63,842 nt of DNA from Cesiribacter sp. SM1. GTDB lineage: Bacteria > Bacteroidota > Bacteroidia > Cytophagales > Cyclobacteriaceae. The notes under the pieces are model-generated. The model was not told the DNA's origin, searched no databases, and was given only the letters and a program-made list of their open reading frames with translations. The DNA is taken from contig NZ_JAHXBU010000001.1 in NCBI RefSeq assembly GCF_020178975.1, positions 1 to 63,842 on the forward strand. Direction: 5' to 3'. Made by a program: the position numbers and the translations under genes. Positions 53,629 to 63,179 of the stretch are shown piece after piece; position 1 is the stretch's first letter, and each line of letters opens with the position of its first letter.

Positions 53629-53815
53629 AAATCGCGGTGAACTTCGATTTTTTCATGACAATCTGCTTTTGTTTAAGTTAGTAAATTGCCCGATTTCTCT
53701 ACTTTACAATGGTCCAATTTATTGGGGGAGGTCATTTGGCTGGGCGAATATTCCAGAGCAATAAGTAATTGAGGTGTTAGACAGCATAAGCATCTGGGCC
53801 ACCTTTGAATTTTAG

Positions 53816-56800
53816 TTACTTTTTCACAATTCTATGACTGCTAACATCCTTATCACGCTTTAGCTGCAGCACATAAAGACCAGCTTCAGCATCAGTTAGG
53901 CCAACACTAATCTCCTGACTGACCTGCTCCAGACTTCCTTTTGCCTTCAATAGTATTTTACCCTCCAGGGTAAGCAGGACGACTTCTACCTCTTTGCCAG
54001 CTGGATGATCTTCAATAACAAGCATGATGCTGCCGACAGACGGATTAGGAAATATGGCAATCTTTTCCTGGTCTTCCGGATCTTTGATACCTGTAGGGCT
54101 CACTACTTTGATGACTAACTGCTGCTCCCTTGCGGCTAAACCATCAGAAACAATTAGGGTAACAGGGTGATCACCCTCACTATCTATGGCGGGTGTGCCA
54201 CTAAGCAACTGTGTTGCTGTATCAAAGTTTAACCAGGAGGGTAACTCCACTGCTGAATAAATAAGCGTGTTTGCGGGGAGATCTGCATCAGTAGCAATCA
54301 GCTGGTAGATGTATGCTTCGCCGACTATGGCCGACACAGGAGGAGCAGAGGTAATTACAGGCGCTTGGTTTACCTCATGCACAACCACTGTTACAGTTTG
54401 CTGAACCGTTAAAAGTCCATCATGAAGCAATACATCAAATGTATGTATACCATCCTGATCTTCTGCCGGCTTCCAGCTAAACTGGCCTGTGGTACTGTTA
54501 ATAGAGGCTCCTGCTGGTGCATCTTGCGAGAGTAGGAATTTTAAACTGGTGCTCCCATCTGCATCTGAACCACGGGCTGTAAATCGGATTGCCTCCTCCT
54601 CGTTTCCGGATACCTCGGCGAGGGCCGCCAAAACAGGCGCATTATCATTCAGGTTCTTTAATCTGATTTTTACAGAAGCGTTAGCAGCATTGCCGGCCTT
54701 GTCAGATGCGCTAAGCTTCAGCACAAATTCTCTGCTGGTTTCATAATCTAAGGCAGCAGTATTTTGTATGCTAACTACTCCGCCTGTACTAATCATAAAG
54801 GCATTTGCTTTATTTCCTTCAGTTATCTTCCAGCCTTGAATGCTGCAGTTATCAGAAGCGCTTATTGTAGCTGCCGCTGTGCCTGCAGGGCTGTTTTCGT
54901 CTATTTCAAATACCTGGTTAGGTGCTATTACTGGTGCATGAGGATCAACGACTGTTACAGTGGCTACAGCAGATGCAGTATTTCCGCCTCCATCGCTTGC
55001 TGTTAGTTTAACTGTATTAACCCCAATATCACTGCAGCTGAAAGTTATTCTATCTAACCTTAAGCTGGTTAATTCACAGTTATCGGAGAAGCCATCATTG
55101 ATGTCTGCAGCAGCAACAACGGCCTCTCCATTCTTATTGAGCTGCACGCTTATGTTTTTAGTACGTGCCACTGGGGTAGTAGCATCAAACACTGTCACTG
55201 TGATATTTTTTTGGGTTGTGTTTCCACTGGCATCTTTTGCCGTTACAGTTACGGCTGTGGGTTTGCCCACCTCTGCACAGCTAAACCTGGTTCGGCTGAA
55301 GGTAATCCCGGGGGTGCTGCAGTTATCGCTTTTAGCAGTTACTGCCGCGGCTTCAGTTAGGGTAGCAGTGCCGTTCTCATCAAGTGGCAATCTTACATCC
55401 TGTACACGCAGAATGGGTGCCTCCTTTTCTTCTAAAGTAACAATTGCCTTTTGAGTAGCCGTATTGCCAGAAGCATCTTTTACAGTAAGCACTACCTCAT
55501 TAGTGCCCAGAACGGAGCAGCTAAAGTTACCTCTGTTAAGGGATAATGTAACAGTACTACAGTCATCTGATGAACCATTGTCAACATCTGCAGCCTTGAT
55601 AGAAGCCTTTCCGCTGGCATCCAGGAAAACGGTAATATTTTTAGTGAGGGCAATGGGCGCTACTTTATCTTCTACATAAACCGCTAATGGTTTCTCTGTT
55701 TTATTGCCTGCGGCATCTGTAGCTGTAACTGTTATGGCAAACGTTTTACCGGCATCAGCACAGTCAAAGGCGGTACGGCTTATGCCTATGGCAGGGTCGC
55801 TGCAGTTATCAGATTTTGATATTACTGCAGCTGCCTCTGTTAAAGTAGCTTTTCCATTAGCGTCCAGCTGCAGGTTCACATTCTGTACCTTAAGGTCTGG
55901 GGGAAGCAAATCTTTCACCACAACGTTTGCTGTACCTGTAGCTGTGTTGCCTGCCTGATCTGTAACACTTAGTGTTAGCTCCCGGCGCTGATCCAAATCC
56001 TGGCAACTGTAAGTTGTGTGGCTTAGTGAAAAACGCAGTGCACTTGCAGCAGTAAAGTTATCTGAAGAGCCATTGTTTACATCGGCTACTCCAACAGATG
56101 CATTGCCTGTGGCATCCAGTGCAAGCGTAACATCTTTAACCCGTACTCGTGGGGCCTGACGATCTACAATAAAGCTAAGGGCTTCGCCAGTAGTACTGGT
56201 ATTGCCTGCCGCATCGCTGGCAGCGGCTTTTACCTGGTAGCGGCCATCAGTCAGTTCTTTATCCGCTGGTATTACATAATACCAGCGTCCATTGGCATCT
56301 GCTGTGGTGGTAGCCAGTAAGCTTTCGTTGAGGTATATCAAAACCCTGCTGCTGGCCTCCGCGGCTCCGTTTAGCTGCGGCCTTGTATCCGAGGTAATAT
56401 CATCTGTGTTGCTGTTGCCCGTATCACTATTGCCTCCTAACGAAGGCTTCTCGGGAATGGCAGGAGGTGTGACATCGTAAACAAATCCTGATACTGCATT
56501 TGATGCGGCGCTATTTCCTGGTTTATCCCGATAAGAGACAGTTACGGCATAGGTGGCGCCACTTACCAGTGCATCATTCGGGCTTGTACTAACCGAAACA
56601 ACACTACTGTGAGATCCAAGTCTGTTCCCTTTGAGAGTAAAAGTGTGCCGACCGGATGTTTCCGCAGCAGAGTTAAAAGTAAGCATGTGCGGGGAGTGCC
56701 TATCGCTGTTACCTCCCGTTCTGGTAAAGGTAAGGGTTACAGTGCCAGCCATGGCCGCTTCGGGCAGGCTGAATGCTACCGCAATATCGTTGCTGCTGGT

Positions 56801-57943
56801 TGTATTTTGCGCCGGCTTATATAGCTGGGGCGGCTCAGTGGTATTATCGGTTTGTGTTTCTTCTGAAACCCATACTATTACCGCCTGCGAGATTGCTTTT
56901 GCGCCAGCGGCATCTGTAACCCTGGCTTCCAGCTTAAATTCCCCTGCCTGGGCAGGAGTCCAGTTGATTTCAAACGGGCTGCTGGCATCTTCGCCTATCT
57001 TTTTGCAGTTTGCAAAAAACTCCACAAGCTTTACAGCTCCCTCCGGATCAGAGGCCGCTGCAGCTACTTTTATGCTTTGCCTTACAGTATGCTCAGTACC
57101 CCCGGCAGGTGCACTAATACTCACGGTGGGCGACTTTGTGTAGCTGCTCAAAACTTTCTCCAGCACTTGAAACCATTTGTCAGCCATCTTGATTGCTCCC
57201 CTTCTGTTGACATGAATACCATCAAAGGTATCTTCGCCTGGGGCAGCATTAAAGCCTGTATACTGATCTACCATGATTACCGGTGACTGCGCTGTTGTCA
57301 GCTCCTGTACAAGTCCGGGAATTTCATCATTAAAAAGGCGTACGTTGGTTTCTTTATTTGCTCCCACCGTTGGTCCATGTGCCGGAATCAGTGTTGCCAA
57401 TAGTATGACCACCTTTGGGTTATCCTGCCGTAGTACCTTCACAACCTCCCGAAGCTCAATGATGGTACCTGTAACAGATTGATTTTGGAACATATCATTG
57501 CTACCCAGGTGCATCAACACAACATCAGGGGTGTAATTCTGTAACCACACAGATAGTTTGCCTGGGTCATCACCTGATTTACCATTCAATATCTGATCTG
57601 CCCGCCAGCCTCCATGGCCTTCATGTGCAAGAACAGGAATTGTACCAGGCTCCTCTATACAACTTTGTACCTCCCTGTTCCAGACAAAATTTGCGGTTAG
57701 TGAACCTATGAATTCAAAATTGATGTGAGCATCCGTTAATTGTTCATATAGGGGATATCTGTAGCCGGGGTTTTCTACTTTGCCTTCTGTGATGGAATTA
57801 CCCAAAGGCAAAATTTTAAGGCTTTGTGCACCTGAAAAGAGCGGAAGCCCTGTTAAAATAAAAGTGAACAGCAGCCTATTGATACCCTTTCCAACAATAT
57901 ATAGCCAGGTGCAGCGCAATGGTGAGCAGAAAGACGGGAGCAT
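53816..57943 (-). CDS. Large secreted SGNH/GDSL esterase with Ig-like and cadherin repeats and T9SS sorting domain
   Basis: The 1375-residue protein has a signal peptide (to about 40, LFSGAQ). The SGNH hydrolase domain (about 41-270) has block I GNSITEG with nucleophile Ser, block III LGSND and block V DGIHVN with Asp and His. Then come an Ig-like domain (SPTVSISAPAGGTEHTV), a fibronectin-like part, a Big-type bacterial Ig domain (DTRPQLNGAAEASSRVLIYL), about six HYR-like repeats (each with TASDGGGNTA-type motifs and one Cys pair), a cadherin repeat (DENSPAGTAAATISASD), two more cadherin-like domains and a C-terminal type A sorting domain (FPNPSVG to HRIVKK). It is probably exported by type IX secretion, anchored or released, and removes acyl groups from surface or environmental glycans. 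It lies next to the IS110 nest. Confidence 0.92.
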   Translation of the reverse strand: MLPSFCSPLRCTWLYIVGKGINRLLFTFILTGLPLFSGAQSLKILPLGNSITEGKVENPGYRYPLYEQLTDAHINFEFIGSLTANFVWNREVQSCIEEPGTIPVLAHEGHGGWRADQILNGKSGDDPGKLSVWLQNYTPDVVLMHLGSNDMFQNQSVTGTIIELREVVKVLRQDNPKVVILLATLIPAHGPTVGANKETNVRLFNDEIPGLVQELTTAQSPVIMVDQYTGFNAAPGEDTFDGIHVNRRGAIKMADKWFQVLEKVLSSYTKSPTVSISAPAGGTEHTVRQSIKVAAAASDPEGAVKLVEFFANCKKIGEDASSPFEINWTPAQAGEFKLEARVTDAAGAKAISQAVIVWVSEETQTDNTTEPPQLYKPAQNTTSSNDIAVAFSLPEAAMAGTVTLTFTRTGGNSDRHSPHMLTFNSAAETSGRHTFTLKGNRLGSHSSVVSVSTSPNDALVSGATYAVTVSYRDKPGNSAASNAVSGFVYDVTPPAIPEKPSLGGNSDTGNSNTDDITSDTRPQLNGAAEASSRVLIYLNESLLATTTADANGRWYYVIPADKELTDGRYQVKAAASDAAGNTSTTGEALSFIVDRQAPRVRVKDVTLALDATGNASVGVADVNNGSSDNFTAASALRFSLSHTTYSCQDLDQRRELTLSVTDQAGNTATGTANVVVKDLLPPDLKVQNVNLQLDANGKATLTEAAAVISKSDNCSDPAIGISRTAFDCADAGKTFAITVTATDAAGNKTEKPLAVYVEDKVAPIALTKNITVFLDASGKASIKAADVDNGSSDDCSTVTLSLNRGNFSCSVLGTNEVVLTVKDASGNTATQKAIVTLEEKEAPILRVQDVRLPLDENGTATLTEAAAVTAKSDNCSTPGITFSRTRFSCAEVGKPTAVTVTAKDASGNTTQKNITVTVFDATTPVARTKNISVQLNKNGEAVVAAADINDGFSDNCELTSLRLDRITFSCSDIGVNTVKLTASDGGGNTASAVATVTVVDPHAPVIAPNQVFEIDENSPAGTAAATISASDNCSIQGWKITEGNKANAFMISTGGVVSIQNTAALDYETSREFVLKLSASDKAGNAANASVKIRLKNLNDNAPVLAALAEVSGNEEEAIRFTARGSDADGSTSLKFLLSQDAPAGASINSTTGQFSWKPAEDQDGIHTFDVLLHDGLLTVQQTVTVVVHEVNQAPVITSAPPVSAIVGEAYIYQLIATDADLPANTLIYSAVELPSWLNFDTATQLLSGTPAIDSEGDHPVTLIVSDGLAAREQQLVIKVVSPTGIKDPEDQEKIAIFPNPSVGSIMLVIEDHPAGKEVEVVLLTLEGKILLKAKGSLEQVSQEISVGLTDAEAGLYVLQLKRDKDVSSHRIVKK

Positions 57944-58502
57944 AGTGTTTAAACAATAAACAACACTTAAACATGCTGTACCAATTTAAATGTTTTGTGT
58001 ATGCACGTGCCATCTATGCCGGCAACAAGCTATTTGCCTAGCAATAAGCCTGTTAATCCCTGAAAAAAGAATAAAAAAATATATTGATTACATACTACCC
58101 ATGCAACTGGATTAGGGTGATCTTTGATTGTTGTTAGGAGAGGCAGATTTACTCCCTCATCTGTAGTTAGGATAGATGATGTTGTGAATGAAAGAGTAGC
58201 CGCTGTGGGTGGATTGGAGGTTACTTATGGTAATTTATTTACCTATATTAGTATAATATTGCTCAACATAATCATGGTCAGTTTTAGATGCAGGGCATTA
58301 CCAGCTTAGAATCACGAATTTAGATTTAATTTTTTAACCAATTATTTTTTACCTTTCTCTGAACAATCATCTGCTTCTTTACGTAAAGGCATATTATTTA
58401 ATACTTTCTAGGAAATACTTCTTTTCATTTTTTAATTGCGTTTTCTGTGTTATATCTCTTTCACAGAAATTTTTTTAGTAGCTGTTTAACTCACTAGTTA
58501 AG
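57944..58502. other. AT-rich divergent intergenic region
   Basis: About 560 bp, with an unusually AT-rich last 200 bp before the MBOAT gene. A 61-codon frame at 58124 has no family match. The end contains a 17-bp direct repeat that spans the MBOAT start (separate entry). Confidence 0.5.
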
Positions 58503-58521
58503 ATGCTGTTTAACTCACTAG
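58481..58521 (+). repeat. 17-bp direct repeat across the MBOAT start codon
   Basis: GCTGTTTAACTCACTAG occurs at 58481-58497 and again at 58505-58521, where it overlaps the ATG and first codons. It looks like a 24-bp duplication of the initiation region. It could alter initiation or reflect a recent slip. Confidence 0.85.
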
Positions 58522-59990
58522 AGTTTATCATATTTTTTCCAACGGTAATTCTTCTCTACTTCGCCACGCCTTACCGTTTTAGATGGTTGCTGCTACTGGT
58601 TGCTAGCTACACCTTCTACATGTTTTGGCGGGTAGATTATGCACTGCTTTTAATTGCCTCAACGCTTATAGATTATGCATGTGGCAGAATGATGGGCAGA
58701 ATCCCTGGTGAGCTTAGGCAAAAACGAAAGCCATGGTTGTGGCTAAGTCTGCTTTCCAACCTGGGCATACTCTTTACCTTTAAATACTTCAACTTCTTCA
58801 GCGAAGCTGCCGGTGATCTGGCTGCCCTGCTGGATTTGAACTATGCAACGCCGGTGTTTGAAATCCTGTTGCCCATGGGTATTTCTTTCTACACCTTTCA
58901 AACCATGAGTTATTCCATAGATGTTTACTATGGCCGCATACAGGCCGAAAAGCATCTGGGTATTTTTGCGCTATTTGTTACTTTCTTTCCACAGCTGGTA
59001 GCAGGCCCTATTGAAAGAGCCGGCAACTTGTTAAACCAGCTAAAGACTGAACACAAATTTGACTATGACCGAGCTGCCAGTGGTGCAAGGCTTATGGCCT
59101 GGGGATTTTTCAAGAAAGTGGTGATTGCAGATCGGCTGGCTGTATTTGTAAATGAGGTGTACAACAATCCTGGTGGGTACGAGGGAATCCCCCTGATGCT
59201 GGCTACCTTGTTTTTTGCCTTTCAAATTTACTGCGACTTCTCGGGCTACTCCGATATTGCCATTGGCGCAGCACGTATCATGGGTTTTGAGCTAATGGTA
59301 AACTTCCGTAGCCCATACTTTGCCATATCCATCAAAGACTTCTGGAATCGCTGGCACATCTCCCTCTCTACCTGGTTCAGAGATTATCTCTATCTCCCTT
59401 TAGGAGGTAACAGGGTAGTAAAATGGCGCTGGTACTACAATCTCTTTATTGTTTTTTTAGTGAGTGGTATCTGGCACGGCGCTAACTGGACGTTTATCAT
59501 CTGGGGTGCCCTGCACGGTCTTTACCTTGTGATTGGAAATGCAACAAAAGGAGAAAGGGGTAAAATATTAGACCTGCTAAGGCTAAACAGGCTGCCAAAA
59601 CTGCACAAACTTTTACAGGTGTTTACTACCTTTTCTCTGGTTTGTATTGCCTGGGTGTTTTTCAGAGCCAATACCCTTACGGATGCCTGGTATATTCTCA
59701 CGCATATGTTTACAGGTTTCTCTAAATCTGTAGCAGCATTAACATCCGGCGTGGGTGCCCACTGGAAGCTGCTCTACCTGAACCAGGTAAAAGAAATGTT
59801 TTACCTGTCTGTATTATTTGTTACCTTACTGGTGCTCATAGAGTTTGCCAACACAACTATGCCGACACTAAGACGTAGGTTTGATCGCTTACCTGTACCA
59901 CTAAAAGTTGCCTTTTATGGCTTTACTGGTGCCTGTATATTTTTGTTTGGTAATTTTTCAGAGACCCAGTTTATTTATTTTCAATTCTAA
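58503..59990 (+). CDS. MBOAT-family membrane O-acyltransferase (AlgI/DltB-like)
   Basis: The 495-residue protein has about ten transmembrane segments and the MBOAT pattern: LPMGISFYTFQTMSYSIDVY, AGPIERA, FQIYCDFSGYSDIAIG, RSPYFAISIKDFWNRWHISL, STWFRDYLYLPLGG and the catalytic His region SGIWHGANWTFIIWGALHG, ending SETQFIYFQF. AlgI-type proteins carry acyl groups across the inner membrane for transfer to extracellular polymers. It is 9 bp upstream of an SGNH-like membrane-anchored protein, the usual partner that completes transfer. The polymer is not identifiable here; no synthesis genes are present in the window. Confidence 0.96.
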   Translation: MLFNSLEFIIFFPTVILLYFATPYRFRWLLLLVASYTFYMFWRVDYALLLIASTLIDYACGRMMGRIPGELRQKRKPWLWLSLLSNLGILFTFKYFNFFSEAAGDLAALLDLNYATPVFEILLPMGISFYTFQTMSYSIDVYYGRIQAEKHLGIFALFVTFFPQLVAGPIERAGNLLNQLKTEHKFDYDRAASGARLMAWGFFKKVVIADRLAVFVNEVYNNPGGYEGIPLMLATLFFAFQIYCDFSGYSDIAIGAARIMGFELMVNFRSPYFAISIKDFWNRWHISLSTWFRDYLYLPLGGNRVVKWRWYYNLFIVFLVSGIWHGANWTFIIWGALHGLYLVIGNATKGERGKILDLLRLNRLPKLHKLLQVFTTFSLVCIAWVFFRANTLTDAWYILTHMFTGFSKSVAALTSGVGAHWKLLYLNQVKEMFYLSVLFVTLLVLIEFANTTMPTLRRRFDRLPVPLKVAFYGFTGACIFLFGNFSETQFIYFQF

Positions 59991-59999
59991 AGATTAAGA

Positions 60000-61007
60000 A
60001 TGCGAAAGTTTCTGATCAGAACATTCTTAACAATCTTTTCAGGTTTTGCTTTTTACTGCTGCATTATCTGGTTTGCTCTTGTAGTGGGTCTCGATCACTG
60101 GCTGCCAAACTTTCACACTACCAGCGGCGGGTATGGCCAGCTTTTGCTGCGCTTGAGAGAAGTAAAAACAATTGAAGATGTAGACATCCTGTTTATTGGC
60201 TCCTCCCATGTGTACCGGGGATTTGATCCGCGGGAATTTGAAAAGCATGGCTACACTTCCTTTAACCTGGGCTCTACCTCGCAAACACCCTATAACTCTT
60301 ACTACCTGCTCCGGGAATACCTTCCTACCACCAATCCAGAAATGGTTGTTTTAGATCTTTACTGGAATATGCTGGTTCAGGATGGTTTAGAATCCACAAT
60401 AGACATTATATCAAATGCAGAGCTGGAAAGCAGCGTTGTTGAAATGGGCCTGGTTTTAAAAAACGGACTTGCCCTGAATAGCATGCTGATAAATGCTATC
60501 AAGCGACTGCATGTGCCCCTGCACAGGCTGGAGCAGCAAAAAAGCAGGGTAGATGTATATGTAAAGGGCGGTTATACGCAAACGCTTCATTCGGGGAACA
60601 CCATGTCTGAAGAGGAACTGGAGAGCCTGGAACCTATGGAATTTAGGTTTTCAGATGTACAGCTGGCGCATCTGATCAAAATAATCAGGATGTGTAAGAA
60701 CAGAGGTATTCAGCTGGTGTTTGTTGTAACACCTGTTACAGATTACTATAAAAACAAGCTTGTTAATTATGCAGAATATGCATCAGCCATAAAGACCATT
60801 GCAAGCAGGCATAACATTCCTCTCTTTGATTACAACCGCAGAGCAGACCTGGAGCTGCATAGCCTCAAAGAGTTTTACGATGAGGATCATCTCACGCAGG
60901 CTGGCGTGAAGAAGTTTAACAGGTTATTCATTAACGACCTGCTGGCAAATAAGATCATAAAGCCACCTTCTTATAAAAAGCATTCTTACGCAAGCAGGAA
61001 CAATTAG
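60000..61007 (+). CDS. Membrane-anchored SGNH-like protein, partner of MBOAT
   Basis: The 335-residue protein has an N-terminal TM anchor (about 7-30) and an extracytoplasmic SGNH-hydrolase-like domain. The block I Ser is in ILFIGSSHVYRGFDP, NLGSTSQTPYNSYYLL follows, and the Asp/His pair is in YDEDHLTQAGVKKF. This layout is seen in AlgJ/AlgX, DltD and DUF1574 proteins that take an acyl group from MBOAT and put it on a polymer. It starts 9 bp after the MBOAT stop, so the two are one transcript. A catalytic role is inferred because the key residues are present. Confidence 0.87.
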   Translation: MRKFLIRTFLTIFSGFAFYCCIIWFALVVGLDHWLPNFHTTSGGYGQLLLRLREVKTIEDVDILFIGSSHVYRGFDPREFEKHGYTSFNLGSTSQTPYNSYYLLREYLPTTNPEMVVLDLYWNMLVQDGLESTIDIISNAELESSVVEMGLVLKNGLALNSMLINAIKRLHVPLHRLEQQKSRVDVYVKGGYTQTLHSGNTMSEEELESLEPMEFRFSDVQLAHLIKIIRMCKNRGIQLVFVVTPVTDYYKNKLVNYAEYASAIKTIASRHNIPLFDYNRRADLELHSLKEFYDEDHLTQAGVKKFNRLFINDLLANKIIKPPSYKKHSYASRNN

Positions 61008-61173
61008 CAGAGAATTATTATCACCAATTTTGGTAAGCTATTTCCAGACCCTTAACATATGAAAAATGTATTTCATATAATTTATATACACTAACCGTTC
61101 CAGTGCAGAGAGCAGAGTTCATTAGCATATCGTTCTTCTGTATTTTAATTTTTTAATAGGAATTAGTTTTTTT

Positions 61174-62631
61174 ATGAGTCAAGCCACTCTATTAAATACT
61201 CCTCACTTTTTGACGGCTAATCCAGTGCGAGCTTACGTAGCTACAGAAATCCGATATAAGATATTTATGAGCATCTGGGCCATTGTCTGCTTGTTTCATA
61301 TGGCTACCAACAGGATGTTCACCATACAGCTTCACTTTTTTCTGCTCAGTGCTTCGGCTGTTTATTTGTTGCTTAAGCCCTCTTCGGTCATCAGGCTTAT
61401 AATCTTTATTTCCCTGCAGTTATATGAGGTTTTTAATGCATTGCCGGTGGGAAGCAACCATTGGATCTTTGCTGCTTTTGTGAACCTTACCATATTACGG
61501 GCAATCTTTTACCAGGTGCTTAAGGGAAGGAGTTTCCAGATTGATAAAGCCTCGCTGTTAGAAACTTTTGCCCCTATCGTCAGAATAGAGCTCATCATCC
61601 TGTATTTTTTCGTTGTTTTCCATAAGCTGAACAGTGGTTTTTTTAACCCGGTAGCAAGTTGTGCCTCTGAGTTTTATGTAGCACAGAATGCCTACTCCTT
61701 TTTGCCTACCAATGACCAAGTCTTAGCCTTCAATGCCTATTTTACGGTCCTTGTGGAAGCGCTAATTCCTATCCTGCTATGCTTTAGGCTTACTCGTAAC
61801 TGGGGCTTGCTCATTGGCCTTATCTTTCATTGTTTGATCGCCTATAATCCCATCAATGGCTTTTATGACTTCTCCTCTGTTATATTTGCTACCTATTTCC
61901 TGTTTACAAGCGATCATTTTAGCAACAGGATTTTTAGGGTTTACAAGAGCATCCTGAATAATAGAATTCATTTAAAATCGCAGCTCCCCCAATTTAGCTA
62001 TAAGAAATTCTTTGTTTTTCTGATGATCTTTGTAGGTGGGGTGTTTGTGGTACATGTACTAACTACCCAATTTCGCGACTACTTCAGGCATATAATATGG
62101 ACGGCTTTTAGCTTCAGCTTTATTGCCATCTTCATCACCTCCATGCGCACCCCAGATACTACAGCGAGTATTGACGACAGTTTCTTCAAGATTCCGCACG
62201 CATCTTTCCTGCTTATCCCGGTACTGGTATTCCTGAACGGCGCCTGCCCGTATCTGGGTTTAAAGACAGAATCATCATTTGCCATGTTTTCCAACCTTAG
62301 GATCGAGGACGGTATCACCAATCATTACCTGGTTCCTGTGGGCTCGCAGATTTTCGACTATCAAAAGGAACTCATTGAGATCACCTCCTCCTCAGATAAA
62401 GTTTTGAATAGCTATGCAAGTAAGAATAAGCTATTGGTCTACCCGCACTTTCAGCGAATTATAGCTCGTAGACGACCTAAAACCGTCACCTACATCCACA
62501 ATGGTGAAGAAAAGTACTTTGAACTGGCCAATGCCGGAAGCGAACTTATCCAGCCACAGTCCTACTGGTTTCGCAAATTTATTCGATTCAGGCCTATCAG
62601 TAAAGAAGACCCGCAACCCTGCGTGCACTGA
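61174..62631 (+). CDS. HTTM-like polytopic membrane protein
   Basis: The 485-residue protein has about eight to ten membrane segments. The central part resembles HTTM (vitamin K gamma-carboxylase-like) proteins: LYFFVVFHKLNSGFFNP with the conserved His-Lys, then LPTNDQVLAFNAYFTVLVEALIPILL, a possible HTTM fourth helix, and LLIGLIFHCLIAYNPINGFYDFSS. The C-terminal domain after residue 370 is soluble (VPVGSQIFDYQKELIEITSS). HTTM proteins are of mostly unknown function. It lies 166 bp after the SGNH-like gene, same strand, and may belong to the O-acylation locus. Confidence 0.78.
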   Translation: MSQATLLNTPHFLTANPVRAYVATEIRYKIFMSIWAIVCLFHMATNRMFTIQLHFFLLSASAVYLLLKPSSVIRLIIFISLQLYEVFNALPVGSNHWIFAAFVNLTILRAIFYQVLKGRSFQIDKASLLETFAPIVRIELIILYFFVVFHKLNSGFFNPVASCASEFYVAQNAYSFLPTNDQVLAFNAYFTVLVEALIPILLCFRLTRNWGLLIGLIFHCLIAYNPINGFYDFSSVIFATYFLFTSDHFSNRIFRVYKSILNNRIHLKSQLPQFSYKKFFVFLMIFVGGVFVVHVLTTQFRDYFRHIIWTAFSFSFIAIFITSMRTPDTTASIDDSFFKIPHASFLLIPVLVFLNGACPYLGLKTESSFAMFSNLRIEDGITNHYLVPVGSQIFDYQKELIEITSSSDKVLNSYASKNKLLVYPHFQRIIARRRPKTVTYIHNGEEKYFELANAGSELIQPQSYWFRKFIRFRPISKEDPQPCVH

Positions 62632-62675
62632 AACCATAGAAAAACTAATCGCTGGTCCATCAGTAAACTGGGTAA

Positions 62676-63177
62676 CTAAAAAGAAGATGGAAAAACTACT
62701 ACAGCCAATAACTTTTCTCTGGCTCCAAAAGAGCAGCTGCCGGAGTGGGTTTTCCATTTAAGGGATTGAGGTAAGCTACCTTGTTTTCGGATTTCTGTTT
62801 CCCTACCAGGAAAAGAATAGCCTTGAAAGTCAGTGGCTCTGGTGATGCTGTCAGCAAGGCAGTAATCTACTACTTTTGCCAGCCTGTCAAGTTCTGTTTT
62901 GGCGATGGTAGCACGAATGATCTGGAGCTGATCGCGGATATAGCGAGGTTTATCTTTTTTGATCATATAGAACCACTGCTGTGCTTTCTGCGGATCCGGC
63001 AATAGACTGCTGCAGACGCCTTCGACCATTTCCTGTATAGCAGCTGTTTTTATCCCTTTTATGATCACTATTGGCTACTTTGATGCTTGCAGTGGCTGCT
63101 TTTTTATGATGGCACAACTCCTGCTTTGTCTCTGTATCAGAAAGGAGGAGCACATCCTGTTCCAATTGTAGTGCCAC
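62676..63177 (-). pseudogene. IS21-family IstA transposase, C-terminal remnant
   Basis: The reading in the upper part (63177 down) gives QDVLLLSDTETKQELCHHKK, ATASIKVANSDHKRD. After a one-base shift in an A run near 63065 it continues TAAIQEMVEGVCSSLLPDPQ, AQQWFYMIKKDKPRYIRDQL and KVVDYCLADSITRATDFQ. This order fits the C-terminal part of IS21-type IstA. The DDE core and IstB are not present. It lies just after the HTTM gene, on the opposite strand. Confidence 0.7.
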
Positions 63178-63179
63178 CA

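Larger units (their letters stand above)
50291..53734. mobile_element. IS3-type shell (IS-b) filled with broken IS110-family elements
   Basis: TGACGTCCTCCCAGATTTAG at 50291 and the complement of TGACCTCCCCCAATAAATT ending at 53734 are the two inverted termini of one IS3-type element (they also align with each other through the inner AGAAAT block). Next to the right end is the C-terminal part of orfB (50307-50523, minus). Next to the left end is the start of orfA (MKKSKFT, ATG at 53654-53656, minus). The middle of the IS is replaced by four IS110 fragments, two of which (X, minus; Y, plus) point outward with the same end sequence CCATAGAAATCGCGG touching the IS3 orfs. This indicates IS110 insertion followed by rearrangement. 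Confidence 0.8.
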
